A DNA stretch of 64,000 bases from Malania oleifera (taxonomy: Eukaryota; Streptophyta; Magnoliopsida; Santalales; Ximeniaceae): contig NC_080417.1 of assembly GCF_029873635.1 (NCBI RefSeq), positions 32,042,214 through 32,106,213 on the forward strand, in the 5' to 3' direction. Position 1 is the first letter of the stretch. Each line of letters starts with the position of its first letter. Position numbers and translations under genes: made by a program. Positions 50,874-61,303 of this stretch are shown here, one piece after another. The notes beneath the pieces are model-generated. The model was not told the origin of the DNA. It did no database searches and saw nothing but the letters and a program-made list of their open reading frames with translations.

Positions 50874-52499
50874 CACCCCCCCAACTAACGTTTTTCTAGT
50901 CTTTAACAAATAATGTGAATGAAATCCAGGGCGGTACCCACAAACACTAATTCTAATGAATATTAAATGAATGCACATGCAACCCAAATATACCATTTCG
51001 TGTACGGGAATATCACCAGATTACACATAAGCTCATTCATACACAATTCACGCAATTTTGAAGCAAGTCATTCATACAAGTTTCATCATTATATAGCCAT
51101 TAAGAACATTATACTCACATAAAGCTAACCAGCAATTACAATTCAGAGTTAATGTAGACATATAAATTCAAGTATAAATAGGTGAAATCTCAAGGCATGT
51201 GTAATGTGTATGACTCGTTACACCTAGGATGTCCATGGACACATACAAAATGGTCGTTTTGACTCAGCCTAACTGGTATACCCTCAAAAACAGTCAAAAA
51301 TGATGGGTTCACTCATCATATGCGAGGAGGAGTATCATGATCAAACATCCCACATATTACAAGGAACAAACGTTAAATGTATGCAGTGGACTAATCTAAA
51401 AAGGATCCAACCTATTTGTGAGGTTTCGGGTCCTTCACCCTGACATATTCTCACCTACTCGTCATATCCAACCAAGACCACCCTAGATCAATTTATTCAC
51501 AAACCAAGCATGACTATTTCTAAGGCATTAAGCGGTTGAAGAGTCTTCATATATGGAGAACATGTGTCGTGTCCCTGACTTTTTATTATAATTGTATGGA
51601 GCAGGTATTAATATTTCACTTCATTCTTGTGCATTTCTGTTTCTCTTTTTCTTTCTTCTGCTCATTTTTCAATTTCTTTCTTTTCATGGTCAGTTAGGAC
51701 AATCATTACACTTCTTTTATTGTCTTTATACCACCCATGTGAATTAAGCTCGAATAGGAGTTCATGAAATAAGTTTATTTTTAGGGGTGACTCGGCCTTT
51801 ACATCTTGAGTAAACTACAAGACCTAGGTTTCTATCTCCCCACTAGATGTCACCTCTAGGCTAGCAAGTCAAAAATCGAGATTAGTGTACAACGAGTATC
51901 CAAAAAAAAAAGGAAAAGTTGGGTTTCATGAACTCTGAGTTGACGTCAAAAACTCAAAAGAATGATAAATGACTCAACAATATCTCACAAGATGTCAAAG
52001 TCGCCACGAGCGCTCTCTGGCTCACAAGGAACCCTAAGTGCTATAAGTCACGTAAACATATATTTTTAGTCTCATGAGATACCATATAAATACAGGAGTT
52101 TATATAGTCATATTAACATGAATGAACTACCAATCAACTTCCATGGAGTTACAATTCCTAGATTAGTCATATAAAGAGAAACTACACAAAAATAACCCAA
52201 GTGTGTAATCATCCATATTCAATATTTTATTTTATTTTTTATTTTTTTGTGCGTGTGTGTGTTTTTTTTTTCATCACAGTGTCATATACAAATTCTCACC
52301 CCCCCCCCCCAGCTAAAGTGAAAAACAAGCCAACAACAAAACACAGAAAATCACTACCAATTAATGCAATAGAAAAAGAAAATAAAAATGCAAATAAAGA
52401 AACAAATGAAACAAAAAGAAAAATAAAGAAAGAAAGAAAATATAATACGAGAGAAATGTCAGAAAACTCTCTTAGGGTCTTGCAAAAGCGAGACCTCTT
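50874..52499 (-). other. Internal region between pol and the 3' LTR of the Athila-like element
   Basis: No open frame of note. The plus strand starts CACCCCCCCAACTAACG, the complement of a polypurine tract. Athila-group elements often carry an env-like frame here; none is recognisable. Confidence 0.6.
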
Positions 52500-52850
52500 C
52501 ATTTGGATTGAAAGGAGTCATGAAGGCTTGAACCATTGTCCATTGATCGTGAAACCATTACCATTCTTTAGATCCACAATGTCTACTGTGCCGTGAGGAT
52601 AAATGTATTTAATGATATACGGGCCACCCCATGGGAACTTCAGCTTCCTAGGAAGCAGATGTAATCTGGAGTCGTAGAGAAGAACTTGCTAATTCAGGAA
52701 AAGGTGTTTATCCTTGATTTTCCTGTCATGCAGCAACTTCATTCGATCCTTCGCTAAGCAAGCATTGTCATAAGCTTCCCTCCTGGATTCTTCAAGCTCA
52801 CACATCTACAACTTTCTTCAACTTTTGAGATTATCAAGTGAAAAGTTAAT
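52500..52850 (-). pseudogene. Integrase C-terminal remnant of the Athila-like element
   Basis: Minus-strand frames give MKLLHDRKIKDKHLFLN, then VLLYDSRLHLLPRKLKFPWG and YPHGTVDIVDLKNGNGFTIN, the conserved integrase tail of Athila/Tat-group polyproteins. Stops and small shifts are present. Confidence 0.75.
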
Positions 52851-53582
52851 CTATTTTATAGTCCATAGTGCATGATGATGAATCTCAACAAGTAAATGAC
52901 ATACCTTATCATGAACTGACCTATAGGGGAACATCCCTAAATTTGTCTTGAATGCAGTTTGGTAGGCCCATAGTGCATCAACCAGTTTCTCTGACCAGTC
53001 TTTTCGATTAGGACAACCCGCCTTCTTAAGTATGATCTTGATCTCTGCAAAGAACTTACGCTTATCCTGAGTTACCCCATGTTCTGGTGTTCGGTTGGTG
53101 ACAAGGTAATTCACAATATCATCAAACCAAGGGGCGCGTGAGATGTCGATGATAGGATAGATGATGTTAGCATCTAACATTTTCAGCACTTCTTTCTTTA
53201 CCACCTTCGTCATGGTTGGATTCAGTCTCCATTGCGCATCACGAACTGGTATTGCATCTATATCTGTGGACTGCCCCTTTGATTCTGGAAACTCTCTAAT
53301 CAAGGCAACTTTTTCATCAAATATCTTAGGCTGCTTAGAAGATTCACTCTCAAATGCACCATCATAATTAAATGTTGAGAATAGCTCTGAAATATCCAAG
53401 TCATCTACCACATCAACTGCATGTACCTTTGAATCATCACACCCAGTCGGCATCTTGTGAGCATTAAGCACGTTCATCTCCAATGTCATATTTTCGAATG
53501 TGAGCTTCAGTACTCCTCTTCGACAATTGATCAATGCATTGGAGGTAACAAGGAATGGCCACCCAAGAATAACATGTGCCAA
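52851..53582 (-). CDS. Deletion-fused Athila-like ORF (protease edge + RT start + integrase pieces), 243 codons
   Basis: Residues 1-40 (HVILGWPFLVTSNALINCR) are the segment after the protease active site. About 105-150 (RDAQWRLNPTMTKVVKKEVL, NIIYPI) are the N-terminal part of reverse transcriptase. About 150-185 (APWFDDIVNYLVTNRTPEH) are the integrase zinc-finger start. About 190-243 (KDWSEKLVDALWAYQTAFKT) are the integrase C-half. The protease Asp triad, RT catalytic motif, RNase H and integrase DDE core are absent, so no enzyme activity is expected. The ORF is open because the deletions kept frame or because it is recent. Upstream, deletion runs into the primer site (minus strand AGTTTTTGGC then ACATG). 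Confidence 0.75.
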   Translation of the reverse strand: MAHVILGWPFLVTSNALINCRRGVLKLTFENMTLEMNVLNAHKMPTGCDDSKVHAVDVVDDLDISELFSTFNYDGAFESESSKQPKIFDEKVALIREFPESKGQSTDIDAIPVRDAQWRLNPTMTKVVKKEVLKMLDANIIYPIIDISRAPWFDDIVNYLVTNRTPEHGVTQDKRKFFAEIKIILKKAGCPNRKDWSEKLVDALWAYQTAFKTNLGMFPYRSVHDKVCHLLVEIHHHALWTIK

Positions 53583-53587
53583 AAACT

Positions 53588-55222
53588 TGACTCACTCTAA
53601 AAATTAGCAGCTCGAAAGCTATCCGCAAGTATAGGAGTTTAGTCGTGTAATAATTAGCCCAAGGGTCATATCATTTCCTCAGGGAATGCAGTTTAATTCC
53701 AAACTTTGTGTAAACCCAAAAGAAAATCAGAAAAGAAAATTTTACTAAACATAGTTCATATTCGGTTTCTTGGATTTGTGAGATTTTTGTAATGAAACTT
53801 AAACCCTAAATAAAAATTAAACATGTGTAAAAATAACTGCTTAAATGCCAGATTCAATGCCAGAATAATGAAGGAAACAAACCTTACAATCATTCAACTA
53901 AATAAAAATACTAACTTTAAACATAAACCCAAACAAAAATAAATTCTATCTAAACAAAAATACTAACTTTAATAATAAAAACACCCAAAGAAAATATATA
54001 AATCCATAGAAAAACTTTAAATAAGAAAAAGGCAACTGAAATCAACAATAATAATGCTCAAACAAAAAATTTAAATGCAAGAGAGAGATTTAAATAGAAA
54101 TTTATGTAATAAAAAGAAGATTCTTAAATTAAACAAACAAACTATTTTTAAACAAAAATTAATCCAAACTTTGAATAAATTAAAAAATTAACAACAAAAT
54201 TAATTCTAACAAAATTGAATTCAAAGAAAGAGAGATATGAAAGAGAAGGAGAAAGTAGAAGAGAGAGAGTAGAAGAGTCGTGAGAGAGAGAGAGAGAGAG
54301 AGAGCAAGAAGACAAGCCATGGAGATGTGGAGAGAACCCCCCCTCCCCCCCCCCCCCCCGGGGCGGTTGCATATGGCCTCCAAGGAAGAAAAGCAAGACT
54401 CCTTCAACGGCTGCACTTTTTTCCTCCCCAAAAAGAAAACCTAGCTACCCCCCCTTTTAATGTTTCCCAAGCAACTTTTAAAATTCCCACCAAAGAAAAG
54501 TCAAACCTTACTTCCAAAAAGCAAAGCTGCTGCCCCACTTTTTAATTAAAACTCTACTCCACTCTTTTTTTTAAAAAAAAAAAAAGAAGCAAAAGTAACC
54601 TTTTCATTAAATACCAATTTCCCAATTCAAAACCCCCCCAGCAAGTCGACTGCTCTTCAATTCCAGCCATACACGCCAATGCCCAAGCCCATCTTCATGC
54701 ATTCTCACGAGCATGACCTATATGCATGCAGCCCAGCACATGTCTCCACGGACTGCACATGACCCGATCTCCTTCACACATGCACGCCAAGCTCTTCACG
54801 TGGCTTGATTCAATTTCTCATGCATGCGTGGGTGGCTTTAATTTCCACAATTTTTTATTTAAATGTCCAGGAAAACCTTGGATGCTTAGGGTCTTGATTT
54901 GGACTCCGCCTCACATACACGGCTCTTCACGAACACGGCTCGGCTTCCGAAAATTATCTTTGACACATAATCTCATTTAATACTCACGTATATGACACCT
55001 TTGCATGCTCAAGACCTGCTTACATTTCAATCTCAGATTTAATTTCCAGAATTTTTTTTGCAATAATAAAATAAAAAAGTCCATTAATTATTTGAAATAA
55101 GATTAAATATTACAAATTGGGTGTAATGCTAAAATATTGAACATACTTAGGCATTTTATTAAAAATATAATCTCTAATGTACAATTTTAAACACCTAAAT
55201 ATACAACTTTGATGCGCAATCA
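53588..55222 (-). repeat. 5' LTR (right copy) of the Athila-like element
   Basis: TGACTCACTCTAAAAATT to ...GATGCGCAATCA. Differences from the left copy include a longer C-run at 54340-54360 and a different length of (GA)n at 54280-54302. Confidence 0.9.
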
Positions 55223-55227
55223 AGAAT

Positions 55228-55864
55228 CATAGATGATTATAAGAAACAAAGAAGAAAAAGGAGAGTACGTATTCCATTTTAAGATAAATCCTTGATTGCC
55301 TCTTTACATCAAGCAAATAGTTAATCATCAAGAAGAATCATTTTAACTTCTATTCATACAGTTGTGTTAGCACTAATGTTATCCACGCTGATATTGTGCC
55401 AAAAATTAGGATAGGAAAAGCTCGTTCTTACTTTAACTCTGTTCTTTTCTGCCAATTTAGAGTGCTTCTACTCTTTTTCGCCATATTTTATACCATTTTG
55501 GGTGATCTGTAACAATTAGGAGCAATTCAGAGGTTTCAGGTTTTATGCACCGAAATTAAGAAGAAAAAAAAAAAACCTTATCATTTAGGGTTTTCTCTTT
55601 TTTATGTTATTTTCTAGCATTATTGGTTTTTTTTATATTATTTCTTAGGTTTTCTTTGGGACTCTAGATGCAATTTTCTCCATTATGGTAAATTAATTTT
55701 TTTTAAAAAAATTAATTAAAAATAATTTTAAAATTAATAAATAATAACATATTTGGCATGTGGTTGCATGCATAAGTGCATGGGTGACCATGCGGGTGCA
55801 CATGTGAGGCAAAAACAATGTCCTTTCACTATATCAAAGGTTAAACTGTTTTTGGGTAAAATGG
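55228..55864. other. Intergenic DNA, no gene recognised
   Basis: No coding or repeat signature seen beyond A/T homopolymers. Confidence 0.5.
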
Positions 55865-57907
55865 TGTTGACTTTTTAAGTCTGATCCCTATTTTGATGCT
55901 AACAAAGCACGTGTATCTTATGTGTGCATTTAAGTGCCTAAACAAGTACATATTTCAAATAACATATAAGATCAAGATAAAATGGATGCTAGAGGAACTT
56001 AAAGATTAATATTGTCTAGCATATTCCATAAAAACAGGAAAGCAAAGAAGAAGAAGAAGAAGAAGAAGAAGAAGAAGACATATGTTTCAATTTGTAAATG
56101 CATTTAGTTTTCATATCTAGTCTATAATAATGCATACATTCTGCATGATATGATTTGAAAGCTCATATGACCATAGTTTGATCATAGAGAACCAAATGAC
56201 CTTAGGGCACTTAACATTTATAAGAAAAACCTTTTTCTAAAAGACTAAAATCATACAAAAAGTTTAGAAATAATTTAAGGTTATATTTGGGGCAAAAATA
56301 GACTTGGTTGACTGAGGTTGGGTTTTTAGGCTTAATTCAAAAAACCTCGGTTGATCGAACCCTTTTAGTTCAAATCAACTTGGTCGACTGAACCAACCCT
56401 GAGTCAAAAGTTTGACTTGCTCGATCGACCGAACCCTTTTAGTTCAAATCGGCTTGGTTGACCGAACCAGCCGTGAATCAAAAGCTAGACTTGCTTGGTC
56501 GACCGACCCACTTTTGAACTAACCTTCCTTGGTCAACCATCCCCTGAGAATTTCACTTTTCTACCAACTTGGTCGACCAAACTCATAGTTCAAAATAGTC
56601 TTGGTCAACCGAACCTCAAAAATGGTCAACCGGCCTTTTACCTTGGTCAACCGAACCTACGAAGGGTTCGAAATCGCCTTGATACAGTCGACCAAACCTG
56701 TAGTTTAAAATTGCTATGGTCGACTGAACTTATAAAAGTGGTCGACCGGATCTTGAATATGATCGACCGAACGTCTCGGGTTGCCAGATTTTTACCATGG
56801 TAAACAAGGGTTAATTTTTTAATTAAACATGCCTAAACATTTTTCAAAATTCTCGTTGTATCTCCAACGGTCATATTTTGGCCAAAGTCTATAAATACCC
56901 CTTCATTTGCTTAGATTAGCAACTTTGATTAACTCTAAATTTTCTCTAAACCTTTGTTAATCAAAGTTCCCCAAATCAATTTTTATTACTAAAATTATTC
57001 TTTTGGAGAAAATCTTTTAAACAAAACTTTCCAACTCTCTTTCCATTCACTTATTTCAAAATCACTTTGGAAGAGAGTATATTTATTTTGGGCATTTATT
57101 TTTATATTCACATGCATATACTCTCATTTATTATTTATTTTTGAAAATTAATTTTTTAGAGTTTAGCTTTGGTTTCTTCTGGTTATTTCTTTTGACAAAC
57201 ATTCTTGGGAGAAATTATTTATTACACAAATATTTTTGAGCTTAACTCCCAGATTCTCCAAATATTTTTTTTTTTGTAAAAATATTTATTGGAGAACATA
57301 TTTATCATTTATATATATATATATATATATTTATATATTTATATATATTATTTGTGCAAAAATTATTTGAAGAGCAAACCCTAGGTTTTCCTATATTTTT
57401 ATTGAAATATATTTTTGGGAGAAAATAATATTAGGGTCATATCTTTGAGCATTTTATCATACACATCATTTCTCAAAGATTGAAAATATTATTTTGAGAA
57501 AACACTATTTCTTTACTGAGCACAACTCATATCATACTAGAGTACATATTGAGCTTAAATGTGTACATCTTTGCTTGTATTTTTAGAAGTATTATTTTGT
57601 ACAAAAAATAGTTTTAATTTATCGGTTGGTTTCATCCCGTAAATTGAACTGGGGAGTCTCAGCCCCGTAAGTGAAACCGGTTGGGTTTAGCCCCGAAAAT
57701 TGAACCGGGGAGTCTCTACCCTGTAAAGGAGACAAGTTCGGCTCTGCCTTGTAATTGAGTTGGGGTTTACCTCACCCTGTAAGAAGAGGTTGTAACAGCT
57801 TCTACTCCGCCTGTTTAAGTGAGCAGGAATAGTGAAATCCTTGGGAGTATGCCCAAGGTGGGAAAGTAGGCTGGTTTGGTCAAACCTTGATAACAAATCT
57901 TATGTTG

Positions 57908-57939
<32 letters not shown>

Positions 57940-58190
57940 TATTTCTGCACTTTACTTTCCACACATGTATGCCTATTCATATTTACTGTCATAACTATTT
58001 GCATACACCTATATAATTTGAATAAGATACTGCAGGCACGTATGTTTGTTTTCACTGCTTAAATTATTTTACACACATGCTTGTACTTTTGAATGAGATA
58101 TGATTTGTGGTGAATCAACAAAAGTTTAAATTAGTCAAAATGTTTTTAAAACTCAATTCACCCCCTCTTGGGATCACACCAATTCCAACA
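55865..58190 (+). repeat. 5' LTR of the partial copia-type element (2.33 kb)
   Basis: TGTTGACTTTTTAAGTC to ...CCCCTCTTGGGATCACACCAATTCCAACA. It contains repeated GGTCGACCGAAC words (56290-56790), a (GAA)n tract (56045-56078), a (TC)n tract (57908-57934) and repeated GAACCGGGGAGTCTC-like units (57640-57760). Confidence 0.85.
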
Positions 58191-58204
58191 ATTTGTATCA
58201 GAGT
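58191..58204 (+). other. Primer binding site, partial copia-type element
   Basis: ATTTGTATCAGAGTC contains TGTATCAGAGTC, two changes from TGGTATCAGAGC, directly after the LTR. Confidence 0.75.
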
Positions 58205-58319
58205 CTGGTTGCAATAAACTTAACCGCTATTTGCATAAAGATTGCAACGATTCATTTTCGGTGTTTCCCTATTTGAGGGTCAAACCTTTTGTAAATCCTC
58301 CACTACTTTCACCGTAGAG

Positions 58320-58640
58320 ATTTTACCATATGATTATCGAAAATGTTCTTATAAAATCAAATGATTGGAGTATTTGGAAAGTGTTTGTCAAAACTTATCA
58401 TATCCCACTGAAAAATGATTTTTAAATGCATAAATTTCCCAAAATTTGAAAAAAAAAATTGAAAGTGCATAACCTAGTTTTAAATCATATCATCTTGTAC
58501 TTTGCTTTAATTACTAATATTCTTGAAAAGTTCATGTTGTGTAGTAGTGCAAAGGTTTTTGGTAATATCTGAAAAGAATAAAAAAACCAAGAGAGAGGAG
58601 AAAGCCACCATGAGCTTAAACGACTAAGAAGGAGTAAATC
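58320..58640 (+). pseudogene. Degenerate gag remnant of the partial copia-type element
   Basis: Frames with NDWSIWKVFVKTYHIPLKN and LITNILEKFMLCSSAKVF resemble the W-x-x-W-K and S-S-A-K-E-x-W motifs of gag in long plant copia elements. Similarity is partial and stops are frequent. Confidence 0.45.
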
Positions 58641-59101
58641 GAAAGGGTAGATCTTTTCTCCTTCTGTTTTTATAAAATATTTCATGTCATGATTCGTAAT
58701 GCATATATTGTGTTGAATTATTTATGGATCATGTGATATTTGCATACCATCTTATGAGGTGTACTTAAAAAGAATTTTTTTTACTCATAAGATTTTGTGC
58801 TTACAATTCTACATTTTATAAGGGGTTATAGAAGGGGTTAAAATGTCTTGAATGTTTAAATAGTGTTTGTGCTTACAATTCTAAATTTTAGTATACACTA
58901 TTATCATACTAAGAACTATTGAAATGCAAGCCAATATGAAAATCTTTATTAATAAAAACCCAATCTATCTTGTTTCAGGTATATATATCTTTATGATTGG
59001 TTTATGTTTGAATATATTGGCTATAGCACATTTATGTGAATCCCCTTCACATGGACGAAATTTTTTTTTAATTTTAAATAATTTCTAATGCTATATATAT
59101 G
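58641..59101. other. AT-rich segment between LTRs
   Basis: Possibly decayed internal sequence of the partial copia element; nothing recognisable. Confidence 0.4.
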
Positions 59102-59106
59102 CTTTT

Positions 59107-61065
59107 TGTTAGCTTTGGTGTATTCTCAAGAGGGGGGTGAATTGGGTATTTAAAATTTTGTCCTACCTAGATTTATTCAAATCAACAGTATTACGCAACC
59201 TAAAATCTAATTATAAATCCAATCAACACATGTACAACATATAATGAATCAAGCATACAAAATACACGTGCTGAAAATAAAAGTGCGAAAAATAAATTGG
59301 GAAATATAAAGCACACGCACGATATGTTATTAGGGTTCAGCCAACTATGCCTACGTCCCCGCCTTGGCTTACTAGTACAAGGATTCCACTATAAGGCTCA
59401 CTTCATGGGTGGAGTAGCACCGCTCACAATTAGGTCAATTAACGGGGCTTACCTCAACCTACAACCGCACCTTACCAGGATGGTGCACCTAACTTTTCTA
59501 ATCGAGTCTAAGCCAATCTGGGATTATTCCACAGGGCTAGTCTCCCTCTTCAGGCCCACGCCTGGAATACAACAGATATGAAATACAATTTTTACGTACA
59601 CGAAAATATGCTTCTCAACAAGCGAATATGTACTATGATACAGTCCAGATAATATGTAAGCACAGATGATAGTAAATATGCTCAATGCTTAATATTGTTC
59701 TAAAAACTCAGTCTAATGTAAATCAACAGTTAATATCTTGAGTGTATTTCGAAGTAAACCTTGAAACAAACAATCAATGAAAATCATTCATACCAAGTTT
59801 CAAAGTATTTCAACAATGATATTCAAAATATCTCATATAAGATTTTCTCAACAAATAGTAGCTCAAGAGATATTTGAAAAGGTATAAGCTTGTGTAAAAA
59901 ATATTTTTCAAATCAAAATCACAAGCTTGATGAGTCTTGCAATCAATATGCAAAAATTCACTAGCTAAAAGGGTATTCCCACTTAAAGATTTATTATTTA
60001 AATCGGGGGAAAAACCCTAACTAAGAACTCTCAATGAAAATAACAATTAATGAAAATAAGGAGAGTTTTAGCAATATAAATCACTCAATAACACTCTTAG
60101 GAACTTGATCTATCAAGGGAATAGAAAAATAAAGAGTGTATGGTCTTAGTATAGGAAAAATAAGCACTTGAGATTTGAGAGGATTTTTGAATTTGCTAAT
60201 CTGCCTTAATCTTTGCTAATGAAGCCCTATACATAGACTTGACCCAAATTATGACCGTTGGGGACTCATAGGGAATTATTAAAAAAGTTTTAAATGAGTT
60301 TAAGGATTTTAACCCTATTTAACCCCAAATTACCAAGGTAAAAATAAAACCAACCTGAGAGTTTTGGGTGACCAAGCCATAGTTTGGTCGCCTGAACAGA
60401 CATAGTAAGAAAAGGTATTTTCGAGGTTTGGGTGCGTGAAATTTACTTCCATTTGCTGAATGAGATGATTCCCCAAAAATACCATGATTCAGTCACCCGC
60501 GGTCGCCGAGGGTAAAATGAACATGAGGTTTGGGCTGCCGAGTTGGTGGGAAAGTTTTTGACACAGGTTTGGTCGCCTGTGGAAGATACGCTCATTTTGG
60601 TTCGGTTTACCGAACTCAAGTCAATATTTTGACCCGTCCACGGTTCAGTTGATCGAGGCAACTTGAACTGTCAGGTTCAGTCACCTGAATGCCTTTTGAT
60701 TTTTACCTAAGGTCCTTTTCTTTGCTCTAATTTTTCCCTGATAATATGAGAACTATGTTAGGGCTTTGTGCACTCAAGTGTGGGAACCTAAGGTCCAACT
60801 AATGTCATTTTAAGCATATCATCCTACCATGCATGATGCAGATTATTACAGACCATATTGTGGTATAGTCCATAATTAAATTATAATCTTGAATGAAGAA
60901 TATAATAAAACAATTACAAATACAACATAATATTTTTCAATCTTCCGTGTGATCACCATACGCCATCATGATATAGAAAATGTAAACATGTACATCAACT
61001 CGGCAGACATTAAATACCTGAGCATTTGTCATAATCAAAACAGGGTATGACCCATAGGGTCAACA
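59107..61065 (-). mobile_element. Reverse-oriented solo LTR (copia-type, 1.96 kb)
   Basis: On the minus strand it begins TGTTGACCCTATGGGTCA at 61065 and ends CCCTCTTGAGAATACACCAAAGCTAACA at 59107, flanked by CTTTT (59102-59106 and 61066-61070). The start and end match the LTRs at 40075 and 55865 in form. It carries TTTGGTCGCCTGAAC-like repeated words (60380-60700). Confidence 0.9.
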
Positions 61066-61303
61066 CTTTTAAGTTAAATATTTTAAATATAGCATATCTT
61101 GTCCATGATACAAAATTGAGTCTTAGGAAATTAATCTTTATACTATATCATAACCCTAAACTCATAATGAAACTTAAATGTTTAAACATCCTCAAATGCA
61201 TCTGTAGCTCATCCCCTATTAGATTTTATATATTAGAGCTAAGCATAAAATAATGAAAATTGAGAGCATAAAACAATAATGTTTAGGCTATTTAATTGAG
61301 GGG
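61066..61303. other. AT-rich segment between two solo LTRs
   Basis: Nothing recognised; probably internal remnant or host DNA into which both LTRs inserted. Confidence 0.4.

Larger units (their letters stand above)
49249..55222 (-). mobile_element. Internally deleted Athila-like Ty3/gypsy element, 5.97 kb
   Basis: Flanked by AGAAT (49244-49248 and 55223-55227). It has two LTRs of about 1.63 kb that begin TGACT(T/C)ACTC and end GCGCAATCA on the plus strand. The minus strand carries protease, RT and integrase pieces typical of Athila-group elements, so the right LTR is the 5' LTR. The polypurine tract (minus strand GTTGGGGGGG) abuts the left LTR. Gag, the primer site and most of pol are deleted. 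Confidence 0.88.
55865..58640 (+). mobile_element. Partial copia-type element: 5' LTR, primer site and gag remnant
   Basis: A full LTR is followed at once by a primer-binding-like site and a weak gag remnant. There is no matching 3' LTR with the same flank in the window; the flanking AATGG is not repeated after the LTR. The downstream part is deleted or disrupted by the later solo LTRs at 59107 and 61304. The sequence AGGGGGAATTG around 63542, into which a solo LTR has inserted, could be its 3' internal part. Confidence 0.65.

Noticed and set aside
52201..52596. 131-codon plus-strand frame
   Set aside because: It is antisense to the recognisable integrase tail of the Athila-like element and is Lys/Asn-rich low complexity.
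59297..59581. 94-codon frame inside the reverse solo LTR
   Set aside because: The region is LTR sequence with a target duplication; the frame has no domain and is not conserved in the sister LTRs.
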